This document shows positions 28,206 to 36,223 of a DNA stretch of 64,000 nucleotides, piece by piece (the first letter of the stretch is position 1; every line of letters starts with the position of its first letter). Under the pieces are notes generated by a model, which did no database searches, had not been told where the DNA came from, and saw nothing but the letters and a program-made list of their open reading frames with translations. Source of the DNA: Methylocapsa aurea. Lineage in GTDB: Bacteria > Pseudomonadota > Alphaproteobacteria > Rhizobiales > Beijerinckiaceae. Position numbers and translations under genes: made by a program. The stretch lies in the NCBI RefSeq assembly GCF_000746085.1, contig NZ_JQKO01000010.1:62001-126000 (forward strand). Direction: 5' to 3'.

Positions 28206-29357
28206 CTACTCTGAGAATGGCGTCAAGCGGGCCATGACGTCGTCGCCCGTCGACGGCGTCAGGGCGATATAGTCTGCGATCTCGGGAATCGCGCGCCGCG
28301 TCGCGTCGCGCCCGATGTCGATGAGTTCGTCGGCGCGGTGAAAATCAAACAGGCCGATCTTGCTGAGGCGGGCGTTGATCATGACGTCGGGCGGATCGCC
28401 AGCCAGTCGCGAGCGCGAAATCCTGCCTTGCGCGGTGTTGAAGGCGTCCATCATCGCGCTTGCGATGCCTGGGGCGCCGTCCTCCCGCCGGCCGAAAAGC
28501 CGGCGTATATTTCCGCCCACGCCGCCGAAAAGGCGGGAGGCCAAGGTGCGGGAGTTCTGCACCGCTTCGACGCCGAGCCTTTCGAGCGCCGGCTCGATCG
28601 AAAGACGGTCATCGATGACTGTCCCGCGAAACGCATTGTCGCCGATAAGGTTGACTGCGATGACGATATCGGCGCCGAGCGCGCGGCAGACCGTGACAGG
28701 GACCGGATTGACAAGCGCCCCATCGTATAGCCAGCGGCCATTGATGCGCACGGGTTCGAAAATTCCTGGCAGGGCATAGGAGGCGCGGATGGCCTCCGAG
28801 GCGTCGCCCTTGGTCAGCCAGATTTCGTGGCCGGTGCCGACTTCGGTCGCGACGCAGGCAAAGCCTTTGTCGAGCTCCGCGAAGCTGCGCCCCGCGATCG
28901 CCTGATCGAGGCGATCCCTGAGCCTGCCGCCGCCAAGAATCCCGACGCCGGAGAATGACACATCCATCATGCTGACCACACGCTTCTTCGTGAGGCCGCG
29001 CGCGAACAATTCGACCGTGTCGAGTTTGCTCCCGGCATAGCAGCCGCCGACCACGGCCCCGATCGATGTGCCGGCGACGACGTCAGGATGAATGCCGTGT
29101 TCGCCCAGTTCAAGCAAAACGCCGATATGCGACCAGCCGCGCGCGGCGCCGGCGCCCAGCGCTATGCCGATTTTTGGCCTCCGGGGAGAGGGCGCCGCGC
29201 TTTGCGCGGGATGGTCGCGTTCGCCTGAAATGGTTGACCTCTTGTGTGAAGCTGGAGACGCCTTGTTCAATTCGCCGGTTTTAGCGTGCGGCGGCCGGCT
29301 CGGATGGTCATGCCGAGGCGCAACGAGCTGCGCATCTTTGGACCTGAGCATAAACAT
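28206..29357 (-). CDS. Patatin-like phospholipase (RssA-like)
   Basis: 383 residues. After a basic, poorly conserved first 60 residues comes the patatin core: the oxyanion loop GIALGAGAARGWSHIGVL, nucleophile elbow GTSIG, and the catalytic Asp in YDGALVNPVPV. The family consists of serine lipid acyl hydrolases; the physiological substrate is unknown. The C-terminal part includes a helix rich in Arg (RLFGGVGGNIRRLFGRRED). Convergent with the CBS gene. The exact start is uncertain, since the N-terminal 60 residues carry no domain. Confidence 0.9.
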   Translation of the reverse strand: MFMLRSKDAQLVAPRHDHPSRPPHAKTGELNKASPASHKRSTISGERDHPAQSAAPSPRRPKIGIALGAGAARGWSHIGVLLELGEHGIHPDVVAGTSIGAVVGGCYAGSKLDTVELFARGLTKKRVVSMMDVSFSGVGILGGGRLRDRLDQAIAGRSFAELDKGFACVATEVGTGHEIWLTKGDASEAIRASYALPGIFEPVRINGRWLYDGALVNPVPVTVCRALGADIVIAVNLIGDNAFRGTVIDDRLSIEPALERLGVEAVQNSRTLASRLFGGVGGNIRRLFGRREDGAPGIASAMMDAFNTAQGRISRSRLAGDPPDVMINARLSKIGLFDFHRADELIDIGRDATRRAIPEIADYIALTPSTGDDVMARLTPFSE

Positions 29358-29610
29358 GTCGGCGCCTCCAGATCGTTTCCCTCCCCGAATGACAATTCAT
29401 AGATGGGCGGCGCGTTTCAAAAACTGCGAGCAAAATATTCGAGCGCGCCAGAATGAAACGAGAATGGCTTCCAGCTCCGCCGAAATCCAATTGGCTCCAC
29501 CCCCTAAGATTGGAGGCAGCCGTCCTATTCGACGATTTGCGACAACGCCGCGCGCCCTCCAATCAAGAAGGTTTCCGCGATTTCATGAATAAACTCTAAA
29601 CAGTCACTGC

Positions 29611-29760
29611 TCAGACCGGCGCAAGTTGAGCGAACAGCAGTAGGACCACTATGATCAGCAACAGGGCATAGGCCAGATAGACCGCCTTGAACGAGAGGCG
29701 CCGACGCGGGAGTTGCTCAGCCGCCGGAAGTGAATTTTTCGGATGCCGCCATGGAAACAT
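29611..29760 (-). CDS. Small single-helix membrane protein, 49 residues
   Basis: ATG at 29758-29760, stop at 29611-29613. The first 24 residues are polar and Arg-rich (MFPWRHPKNS ... PRRRL), followed by one strongly hydrophobic helix (AVYLAYALLLIIVVLLLFAQ) and a three-residue tail. Positive charge on the N side predicts the N-terminus inside. GGGAG lies eight bases upstream of the ATG. A dispersed repeat begins 20 bp upstream of the start. No family is recognised. The good ribosome binding site and clean helix make it more than a chance frame. Confidence 0.55.
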   Translation of the reverse strand: MFPWRHPKNSLPAAEQLPRRRLSFKAVYLAYALLLIIVVLLLFAQLAPV

Positions 29761-29780
29761 GAAGGATCTCCCGTTTCAAT

Positions 29781-29908
29781 TAGAGCCGGATGATTTTGGA
29801 CGGAATCGCGACGCGATCTCGTCCAAAGTCTGAATCCGCCTCTCATCAAAGAGTTAGAGCATGATGTCGTCCGAAAACCGGTTTCCACTTTTCGGCATCA
29901 TGCTCTAG
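29781..29908 (+). repeat. Dispersed repeat with modules II and III
   Basis: About 128 bp, nearly identical in length and sequence to 57757-57887. The module II hairpin has arms 29792-29809 and 29813-29830 with loop GAC. The constant stretch TGAATCCGCCTCTCATCAAA follows, then module III (GAGCATGATG ... ACCGGTTTCCACTTTTCGG ... CATGCTCTAG). Confidence 0.85.
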
Positions 29909-30044
29909 CCCGCCGAAGCCATCTTGCGACGCCCATGCCGGCGGCGCAATCGTCCCGCGCGGCCGGAATAGGCCTTAGAGCATGATCTCGACGCGTTGCG
30001 GATATGTTGGATTGATCGCGCGCCAATACAAGCGCCCGGGCGTT

Positions 30045-30455
30045 TCACCGTGGCGCGATCGCGCCGTCATCGAAGACCAGCGCGGCATTGGCCCCCTCGC
30101 CGGCGACTTTCCGGTAAAAGCAGGACCTGCGGCCGGTATGGCATGCGCCCCCGTCGCCGCCGGCTTCGACGCTCAAGAGCAAGGCGTCCTGGTCGCAATC
30201 GGTTCGGATTTCCATGATTTTTTGGATTTGGCCCGAGGTTTCGCCCTTGCGCCAGAGGCTTTGCCGCGAGCGCGACCAATAATGCGCCACGCCAGTCTCA
30301 AGCGTGAGGCGCAAGGCCTCAGCATTCATATAGGCGAGCATGAGAATCTCGCCATCGCTCGCCGCCCGCGTGACGCAGACGATCAGCCCGTCGGCGTCGA
30401 ATCTCGGCGCGAAGGCGGTTCCTTCCTCAAGGTCGCTTTTTTCGCCCTGGTTCAC
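30045..30455 (-). CDS. hisI: Phosphoribosyl-AMP cyclohydrolase
   Basis: 136 residues with the HisI signature: [39 protein letters not shown], and the metal sites [15 protein letters not shown] and [11 protein letters not shown]. It opens the purine ring of phosphoribosyl-AMP in step three of histidine synthesis. No ATG fits the family length. GTG 30455 with GGAG nine bases upstream is the best start; the frame stays open to an ATG at 30653, which would overlap folE and add a non-homologous extension. It lies downstream of folE on the same strand. HisE is not fused. Confidence 0.9.
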   Translation of the reverse strand: MNQGEKSDLEEGTAFAPRFDADGLIVCVTRAASDGEILMLAYMNAEALRLTLETGVAHYWSRSRQSLWRKGETSGQIQKIMEIRTDCDQDALLLSVEAGGDGGACHTGRRSCFYRKVAGEGANAALVFDDGAIAPR

Positions 30456-30555
30456 GATAGACGGCTCCGCTGCGGCAACGGGCTCCCTCGGATCAGTCCG
30501 GAAAGGAACCGGCACAAGGGGCGCCGGCGCCTGGCTCACTTTGTCTTGATTGGGT

Positions 30556-31194
30556 TCACTTGCCGCCGCGCAGCAAAGTGAAAAACCGGACCTGCTCCGA
30601 CGGATCGTCGCGGAAGACGCCGGTAAATTGGGTCGTGATGGTCTCCGCGCCATGTTTGCGGACGCCGCGCATGGACATGCACATATGTTCGGCTTCGAGC
30701 ATGACCGCGCAGCCGCGCGGGTGCAGATGCCGGTCGATCGCGCCGATGATCTGCGCCGTCAGAGCTTCCTGCGTTTGCAGGCGCTTGGCGAAGACATCGA
30801 CCAGTCTGGCGAGTTTCGACAGGCCAACGACGCCATCCTCGGAAGGGTAATAAGCGATATGGGCGCAGCCGAAAAAGGGAACCATGTGATGTTCGCAATG
30901 CGACGAAAATGGAATATCGCGCACCAGAACGATGTCGTCATAGCCATGCACTTCCTCGAACACGCGCGAGAGGACGTTGGTCGCGTCTTCCGCATAGCCT
31001 GAGAAAAATTCCTCATAAGCTTTGACGACGCGTTTGGGCGTGTCGCGCAGTCCCTCGCGGTCGGGATCGTCGCCGGTCCAGCGCAACAGCACGCGGACCG
31101 CCGCCTCGGCCTCCTCGCGGGTGGGACGTTCGAGCGGAGAACTGCTTGATTGCGGCAGCGGACGTTCGAGCAAGGACTTAACCACGGCATCCAT
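30556..31194 (-). CDS. folE: GTP cyclohydrolase I
   Basis: 212 residues. Zinc and active-site residues are visible in [14 protein letters not shown] and [20 protein letters not shown], with [20 protein letters not shown] between them and [11 protein letters not shown] near the C-terminus. It converts GTP to dihydroneopterin triphosphate, the first step of folate (and tetrahydromethanopterin-type pterin) synthesis. ATG 31194 has GGAGG six bases upstream, so the longer frame from 31242 is rejected. hisI follows about 100 bp downstream. A NifU-like gene is divergent. Confidence 0.97.
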   Translation of the reverse strand: MDAVVKSLLERPLPQSSSSPLERPTREEAEAAVRVLLRWTGDDPDREGLRDTPKRVVKAYEEFFSGYAEDATNVLSRVFEEVHGYDDIVLVRDIPFSSHCEHHMVPFFGCAHIAYYPSEDGVVGLSKLARLVDVFAKRLQTQEALTAQIIGAIDRHLHPRGCAVMLEAEHMCMSMRGVRKHGAETITTQFTGVFRDDPSEQVRFFTLLRGGK

Positions 31195-31376
31195 GTGGTG
31201 CCTCCAAATAGTGTGAATGAGCGTCCTTCGCCTCACTCCCAATGACGGGAGCGCCGGACGGACGTGGGTCCGGGGAGGGTTTCGTGGAATAGCGCCAAAT
31301 CTCGTTCGCCACGCCCCTTGTTCCTATATAGTATGCGCTCAGCGTCGTCACCTGAACGTTTTTTCTAGGCCAAGCC

Positions 31377-31823
31377 ATGCTGACAGATATCTATAACCAA
31401 AAGATCCTCGATCTTGCAGGGAACATACCACGCCTTGGCCGGCTCGCCGCGCCGGACGCCACCGCGAAGGCCCATTCGAAATTATGCGGCTCCACGATTA
31501 TCGTCGATCTCGTCATGAACGAGGGGAAAGTGGTCGATTTCGCCCATGACGTGAAGGCTTGCGCGCTCAGCCAGGCCGCCGCCTCGATCATGGCCCGCAA
31601 CGTGGTTGGGTCGACCGGATCGGAGTTGCGGGCGCTGCGCGACCAGGTTCGCGCCATGCTCAAGAACAATGGACCGGCGCCCGGCGGAAAATGGGCCGAG
31701 ATCGCCGTCCTCGAACCGGTGCGCGATTTCAAGGCGCGCCATGCCTCGACCTTGCTTGCGTTCGAGGCGACCCTCGACTGCGTCAACCAGATCGAGACAG
31801 CGGCGCGCGCGGCGGCTGAATAG
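31377..31823 (+). CDS. NifU/IscU-type iron-sulfur cluster scaffold protein
   Basis: 148 residues of the NifU_N family: IYNQKILDLAGNIPRLGRLA, SKLCGSTIIVDL, VKACALSQAAASIMARNVVG and TLDCVNQIE. Three Cys (in LCGS, KACA and LDCV) sit in the positions that hold the nascent cluster. The family builds Fe-S clusters for transfer to apoproteins. It is not next to suf or isc genes here. It is divergent from folE and convergent with the MipA-like gene; the folE-scaffold-yidD neighbourhood is common in rhizobia (from memory). Confidence 0.88.
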   Translation: MLTDIYNQKILDLAGNIPRLGRLAAPDATAKAHSKLCGSTIIVDLVMNEGKVVDFAHDVKACALSQAAASIMARNVVGSTGSELRALRDQVRAMLKNNGPAPGGKWAEIAVLEPVRDFKARHASTLLAFEATLDCVNQIETAARAAAE

Positions 31824-31854
31824 CAGCTTTGTCGCCTTCCATATGTGGAATTGC

Positions 31855-32682
31855 TCAGAACCCGCCAAAATGGAAGGAATAAGCGACGATCGCTCCGGCG
31901 CTAAACTGGTTCAGGGAGCCGAGCCGGTTCGGAATCGGGCTTTCGGCGGCGCTATTGACCAACCGATTATAGCCGCCAAAGGCGGTTACGCCCCAGGCGG
32001 GCGTAATATTATATTTGAGCGATGCGAGGCCGCCAAAGGAGGTCACGCCGCCATAGGCCTGGTAGGGAAAGACATTTCCATTCACAAGCGCTTCGGCGGG
32101 GGTGACGGAGAAATAGGCGCGCATGAATTGGTCGTTTCCAAGCGCCAGGCGAGGACCAATCGAGGCCGTGAAAGGACCAAACCGCTCGACGACATCGATG
32201 CCGACATTGCCTTCGAGGCCGCGACTGCCGTTGACGCCTTGGCGCAGCTCTAGGCGCGCGCGCAAATTTTCCGAGGGCCAAAGCTCGACAAAGCCGCCAA
32301 GTTCAAGCGTCCAGCCGACATTATTCAAGCCGTAAAAATTTCCGTTGCCACCGCTCAAGCCGCGCCGAGGAAGGAGGCGGCCGACCGGTCCAGCCTTGAT
32401 CCAGCCAAGGTCCAAAAGCGCGACGCCAAAACCATCGTCGGGGGCGGCGAAGGCAGGCGGATCGTTCGGTCCGCGCCAAGCGAGCGTCCCCGTCGGCCAG
32501 ACGCGATAGGCGCTCGCGCCGGGGAAGGAGGTCACGACCTGCGGACCCAAGCCAAGGGTGACGGTCCAGCCTCCGGCCGGCTCTACGGGCTGAGCGGGTG
32601 AAAATGTGGCGTCAGCCGCGAAAGCCAAGGAGGCGGAAACAGTGAAAAAGCTGGAGAGAGCCAATTGTTTGACGCGCGACAA
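31855..32682 (-). CDS. MipA/OmpV-family outer membrane protein
   Basis: 275 residues. A signal peptide (QLALSSFFTVSASLAFA) is followed by a beta-strand-rich barrel (GGWTVTLGLGPQVVTSFPG, NVGWTLELGGFVELWPSENL, ACEWK-free strand GPFTASIGPRLALGNDQFMR) ending in AYSFHFGGF, a C-terminal aromatic typical of barrels. MipA-family proteins are outer-membrane scaffolds or porin-like proteins linked to murein synthesis in E. coli. The start used here is a TTG at 32682; no in-frame ATG precedes the signal sequence. Convergent with the scaffold gene. Confidence 0.83.
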   Translation of the reverse strand: MSRVKQLALSSFFTVSASLAFAADATFSPAQPVEPAGGWTVTLGLGPQVVTSFPGASAYRVWPTGTLAWRGPNDPPAFAAPDDGFGVALLDLGWIKAGPVGRLLPRRGLSGGNGNFYGLNNVGWTLELGGFVELWPSENLRARLELRQGVNGSRGLEGNVGIDVVERFGPFTASIGPRLALGNDQFMRAYFSVTPAEALVNGNVFPYQAYGGVTSFGGLASLKYNITPAWGVTAFGGYNRLVNSAAESPIPNRLGSLNQFSAGAIVAYSFHFGGF

Positions 32683-32806
32683 ATCGGCACCGGAGCTTTG
32701 AGTCGAATGATTGGGCTGATACTATGAGCTTTGGTCCGGAGACTCGCCAGTGCAGATATGCCACACGCGCTCATGATCGAGAATGCCGCATGACCCAGTC
32801 GCCCGC

Positions 32807-33139
32807 ATGACCCGCAAACACGGCGACCTCGCCAAGACGCCACGATTCTTTCACATCGGCCGGTTGGCCGCGCATGGCGCCATTCGCGCCTATCAACTCA
32901 CGCTCTCTTCCCTGGCGGGATCGCAGTGCCGGCATCTGCCGACCTGCTCGGACTATATGGATGAGGCGATCGCGCGGCATGGACTTTGGGCGGGCGGCTT
33001 CATGGGACTGGCGCGCCTTTGCCGCTGCCATCCATGGGGCACGGCTGGATTCGATCCGCCGCCAAAAACCCGGCCGCCTGGCTCGCATTGGCTGCGCCCG
33101 TGGACCTACGGCCGCTGGCGCGGGCCGTTGTCGGATTGA
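32807..33139 (+). CDS. yidD: Membrane protein insertion efficiency factor YidD
   Basis: 110 residues from ATG 32807. Core motifs are AIRAYQLTLSSLAGSQCRHL, PTCSDYMDEAIARHG and LARLCRCHPWGTAGFDP. YidD is a small amphipathic protein at the inner membrane that assists YidC-dependent insertion. It normally lies between rnpA and yidC, but in many rhizobia it sits alone as here. The start at 32783 is less likely, since the family does not extend so far. It is convergent with rlmB. Confidence 0.9.
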   Translation: MTRKHGDLAKTPRFFHIGRLAAHGAIRAYQLTLSSLAGSQCRHLPTCSDYMDEAIARHGLWAGGFMGLARLCRCHPWGTAGFDPPPKTRPPGSHWLRPWTYGRWRGPLSD

Positions 33140-33179
33140 ACGCGCCCGCCGCAAGCAGGCGGCTGCGCCGCAATAGGTC

Positions 33180-34037
33180 CTAAAGGCGCGGCAGGCGCAT
33201 GTGCGCGAGAGTGAGTGCGACCGCGCAAGCATTGGATACATTGAGGCTTTTGATCGCGCCGGGCATGTCGAGGCGGGCGAGATGATCGCAATTTTCTCGG
33301 GTGAGGCGGCGCATGCCTTTGCCTTCGCCGCCGAGCACCAGCGCGAGGGGGCGGGCCAATGGCGCCTCCTCGAATGGCGTCGCGGCCTCCGAGTCGAGGC
33401 CGATGCGCAGATAGCCCATATCTCCCAATTGCTCGAGCGCGCGGGCGAGATTGACGACGCTCACAATAGCGACATGCTCAAGGCCGCCGGAAGCCGCCTT
33501 CGCAACGACTCCGGTCATGTCCGGGGCATGGCGTTCCGTCATCACCAAGGCGTCGACGCCGAAGGCCGCCGCGGTTCGAAGGATCGCGCCGACATTATGG
33601 GGATCTGTGATCTGATCGAGCACGAGGATGACGCCGCTTCGCGTGGCGATGTCGCTGAGATCGAGGGGCTCGAGCGGCCGCGCCTCGACCATCACGCCTT
33701 GATGCACCGCATTGGCGCCGAGCCGCCGCGCGAGGTCCTCGCTCTCGACGATATGGGCGATTAAGCCCGCGCTTTCGATCTCGGGGCAAAGCCGTTCCGC
33801 AGCCGCCTTGGTTGCGAATATATCAAGTAGTTTCCGGTTCTTGCTGCGCAATATTTCACGCACCGCATGAAAGCCGTATAGGACGGCGAGTTCGGCCGAA
33901 GGCCGCCGAAACGCCGGCGCCGGGCTTTGCGCCTGCTTGCGGACAGGGGGATGCTTCGCGGCGGGCGGGCGGGGCGGTTGGCGCCCAGGAGAGGCGCTTG
34001 TCTTGTCGCCAGGGCGTTTCGATGTGTGCCGTGTCAA
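33180..34037 (-). CDS. rlmB: 23S rRNA (guanosine-2'-O-)-methyltransferase RlmB / TrmH family
   Basis: 285 residues with a TTG start. The substrate-binding L30e-like domain starts AVLYGFHAVREILRSKNRKL. The SPOUT domain shows LVLDQITDPHNVGAILRTAA, LVLGGEGKGMRRLTRENCD and the knot motif IKSLNVSNACAVALTLA. It methylates a ribose in 23S rRNA. The frame remains open to 34217, into the tRNA-Tyr gene, so that start is rejected. TTG 34037 (encoding TRHTSKRPGDK) is the best guess; about 50 basic residues precede the domain. It is divergent from tRNA-Tyr, a common rhizobial arrangement. Confidence 0.88.
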   Translation of the reverse strand: MTRHTSKRPGDKTSASPGRQPPRPPAAKHPPVRKQAQSPAPAFRRPSAELAVLYGFHAVREILRSKNRKLLDIFATKAAAERLCPEIESAGLIAHIVESEDLARRLGANAVHQGVMVEARPLEPLDLSDIATRSGVILVLDQITDPHNVGAILRTAAAFGVDALVMTERHAPDMTGVVAKAASGGLEHVAIVSVVNLARALEQLGDMGYLRIGLDSEAATPFEEAPLARPLALVLGGEGKGMRRLTRENCDHLARLDMPGAIKSLNVSNACAVALTLAHMRLPRL

Positions 34038-34195
34038 GATTTGCTTGGTCCCGATCTGCGCGCGATGGGCTCTGTTCCTCTCACGATGGCGCGGCTCGCG
34101 CAATCGAGCATCGCCATCGGCGGCGATTTTAGGTTGACAGGGGCAGGTCCGGTTCGCATAAGCGCATCCACGATTGCCCTGTCCGCGGGGCTTTT

Positions 34196-34280
34196 GGGGG
34201 AGTGTCCCGAGCGGCAAAGGGGGCGGACTGTAAATCCGCTGGCTACGCCTTCGTAGGTTCGAGTCCTACCTCCCCCACCA
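34196..34280 (+). tRNA. tRNA-Tyr (anticodon GTA)
   Basis: 85 bases including an encoded CCA. Acceptor arm GGGGGAG (34196-34202) pairs with CTCCCCC (34270-34276). The anticodon GTA is at 34230-34232 in the loop CTGTAAA. The T-loop GTTCGAGTC is intact, and a long variable arm is present as expected for tyrosine tRNA of bacteria. Confidence 0.95.
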
Positions 34281-34824
34281 ATCTGCTCTGGCGCTGTTGG
34301 CGTTGGCTTTCCGCCTCGCTTGAGCCAGGATTCCTGGAGTTCGAGGACGTTCTCTGTCGCGGAGAGGAGCGCCGCCTCCTTCTCCTGCCGCCAAGGCGCA
34401 GTCGTTTCTTGATTTGATCGAGAAGCGCGCCAATTCGAAGCGCGGCGCCGATTTTAAAAAGCCGCTTGGATTTTTGAGGTAGGCACTGGCGTCATGCGGC
34501 AATTGGCCACTTATGCAATTTTTTTCGTTAGCTCTGTGTTTTATCGTACATTGGCTTTGTTTCATTACGATGTATGAAACATGAAGAATGATCGGAAACC
34601 GAGGCCTGAAAAGGCGGCCCTTGAAGAAAATTCTTGGGCCTGACGTGAAGGATGCGCCCATTTTCGCCACCAGAAATTGGAAGCCGAACAGGAGTTTTGA
34701 CGGGGAGGCGGGAGGCTCGTCGAGCCATTGACTTCGCCTCGCGAGCCTCCTAACCCTTTATAAATTGCCTTAAAAAGGCGATCGCAATCAACAATCGGCG
34801 GCGCCTGAAAGCGGAGAATGAGCA
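34281..34824. other. Non-coding region between tRNA-Tyr and hpf
   Basis: 544 bp without a supported gene. The middle (34450-34600) is richer in A/T than its surroundings, and 34711-34750 forms a hairpin in the probable hpf leader. Open frames on the minus strand carry no family features. Confidence 0.6.
34711..34750 (+). other. Hairpin in the hpf 5' leader
   Basis: GGAGGCTCG (34711-34719) pairs perfectly with CGAGCCTCC (34742-34750), leaving a 22-base loop. It ends 74 bases before the hpf start. The sequence after it is TAACCCTTTATAAATT, not a T-run. Confidence 0.45.
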
Positions 34825-35430
34825 ATGGCTTTGCGCGTCTCAGGCAAGAATTTGGACATCGGCGAAGCTCTTCGCGCTCATGTCCAGGCGCGGATTGATT
34901 CCACCATCGCAAAATATGGCGCCGGTCCGATCGTCGGTCATGTTATAATTGAACCAGAAGGATCGGGGTTTCGCACAGATTGCACATTGCATCTGAATTC
35001 GGGCGCGACGCTTCAGGCGGATGCGAAGGCGCGGGAGCCCTATGACAGTTTCAATCGAGCTGCCGACAAGATCGAGAGGCGGGTGCGGCGCCACCGGAAG
35101 CGGCTTTCGGACCACCATGTGATCCTTGCGGCTGAAGAGTTGGTCTCGGACGAGCAAACCGCCGGCCGGAAGCGAGACGACGGGATCGACGCAGTGGTTG
35201 TCGAATCAGCCCCGCGTAGCCCGGAACCGGATGAGAAGGCGAGAAATCCGACCGTGATCGCGGAGCCATCTTCCGCGTTCAAGAAAATGACGGTTTCCAA
35301 CGCCGTCATGGAGCTGGATTCGACCAATGCGCCTGTCATAATATTTCGTCATGCTGCCGACGGCCGCACCAATATTGTTTATCGCCGCCCGGATGGAAAT
35401 ATAGGCTGGATCGATCCCAGCCGGCCGTGA
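34825..35430 (+). CDS. hpf: Ribosome hibernation promoting factor, long form
   Basis: 201 residues. The N-terminal S30AE domain (MALRVSGKNLDIGEALRAHV, then DCTLHLNSGATLQADAKARE and YDSFNRAADKIERRVRRHRKR) and the C-terminal dimerisation domain (APVIIFRHAADGRTNIVYRR then PDGNIGWIDP) are joined by an acidic linker. The long form pairs 70S ribosomes into inactive 100S dimers in resting cells. GGAG lies eight bases before the ATG. In most alphaproteobacteria it follows rpoN; here it is 31 kb away but still followed by ptsN. Confidence 0.95.
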   Translation: MALRVSGKNLDIGEALRAHVQARIDSTIAKYGAGPIVGHVIIEPEGSGFRTDCTLHLNSGATLQADAKAREPYDSFNRAADKIERRVRRHRKRLSDHHVILAAEELVSDEQTAGRKRDDGIDAVVVESAPRSPEPDEKARNPTVIAEPSSAFKKMTVSNAVMELDSTNAPVIIFRHAADGRTNIVYRRPDGNIGWIDPSRP

Positions 35431-35537
35431 TCGGCGACCAGGAACGATTTCCAGGAAATTCGGCGGTTCTTGGGCAGCTTGTGTTTTCGTCGCGTGAATT
35501 TTCCTAAGAGCGGGTTCAGACCAGATTGCTTTATCCA

Positions 35538-36002
35538 ATGTTGTTGACCGAATTGATCGCCCCCGAGGCGGTCATCCCCGCGCTCAAGGCGCATGCGAAA
35601 AAGCAGGCGCTTCAGGAACTGAGCGATCGAGCCGCGTTCCTGTCTCGCCTTCCGGCCAGGGAAATCTTCGATGCATTGCTTCAGCGCGAGCGCCTTGGCT
35701 CGACCGGCATCGGCGCTGGCATCGCCATTCCTCACGCCAAACTCGCCAGGGCTGATTCGATCTTCGGGATTTTCGCCCGGCTCGTCCGTCCGATCGACTT
35801 CGAGGCGCTCGATAGCGCCCCAGTCGATCTCATCTGCCTCCTGGTCGCGCCAGAATCGGCTGGCGCCGACCATCTGAAAGCGCTGGCGCGGATGGCGCGC
35901 CTGCTCCGCGACCCGCTGATCACGGCGAAGCTTCGCGCGGCGCGCGACGTCACCGCGCTTTATTCGGTGCTCACCGAAGAAACAGCCTCGCACGCGGCGT
36001 GA
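35538..36002 (+). CDS. ptsN: PTS IIA-like nitrogen regulatory protein PtsN (EIIANtr)
   Basis: 154 residues. The active histidine lies in GIAIPHAKL, and IFARLVRPIDFEALDSAPVD and the HLKALARMARLLRD helix are typical. It is the terminal phosphoacceptor of the nitrogen PTS and regulates potassium and nitrogen responses. ATG 35538 is used; an in-frame TTG at 35526 is an alternative. Neither has a strong ribosome binding site. It follows hpf by 107 bp. Confidence 0.94.
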   Translation: MLLTELIAPEAVIPALKAHAKKQALQELSDRAAFLSRLPAREIFDALLQRERLGSTGIGAGIAIPHAKLARADSIFGIFARLVRPIDFEALDSAPVDLICLLVAPESAGADHLKALARMARLLRDPLITAKLRAARDVTALYSVLTEETASHAA

Positions 36003-36090
36003 CGCCTCCAGGGCGTCCCGTTGCGGCGGATCGCCCGGCTCCTTTGTGACGGATCTCTTGGACAGACCAGCGTGAGGGTCTAAAACACGC

Positions 36091-36196
36091 CTGAGCATTT
36101 CCGAACGAAGGCAATGCCGCGTCGGTTTAAGAAAATGCCACAAGCTAAGGAGCTGGAGCCGCTTTCCGATTGCATCGGATCTGAAAGCAACTCTAG
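36091..36196 (+). repeat. Decayed type I repeat between ptsN and fumarase
   Basis: GAGCATTTCCGAACGAAGGC, GGTTTAAGAAAATGCCACAA and GAGCCGCTTTCCGATTGCAT follow the order of the intact type I element with many substitutions. The tail keeps the GCTTTCCGAT ... ATCTGAAAGC pairing. Confidence 0.65.
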
Positions 36197-36223
36197 CCAT
36201 CGATCCGAAGAAAGCCTTCCACA

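Noticed and set aside
30456..30653. HisI start at ATG 30653
   Set aside because: Would overlap folE by about 100 bases and add 66 residues without homology to HisI; GTG 30455 fits the family.
34038..34217. RlmB start at 34217
   Set aside because: Would place coding sequence antisense across the tRNA-Tyr 5' end; the added residues are not family-like.
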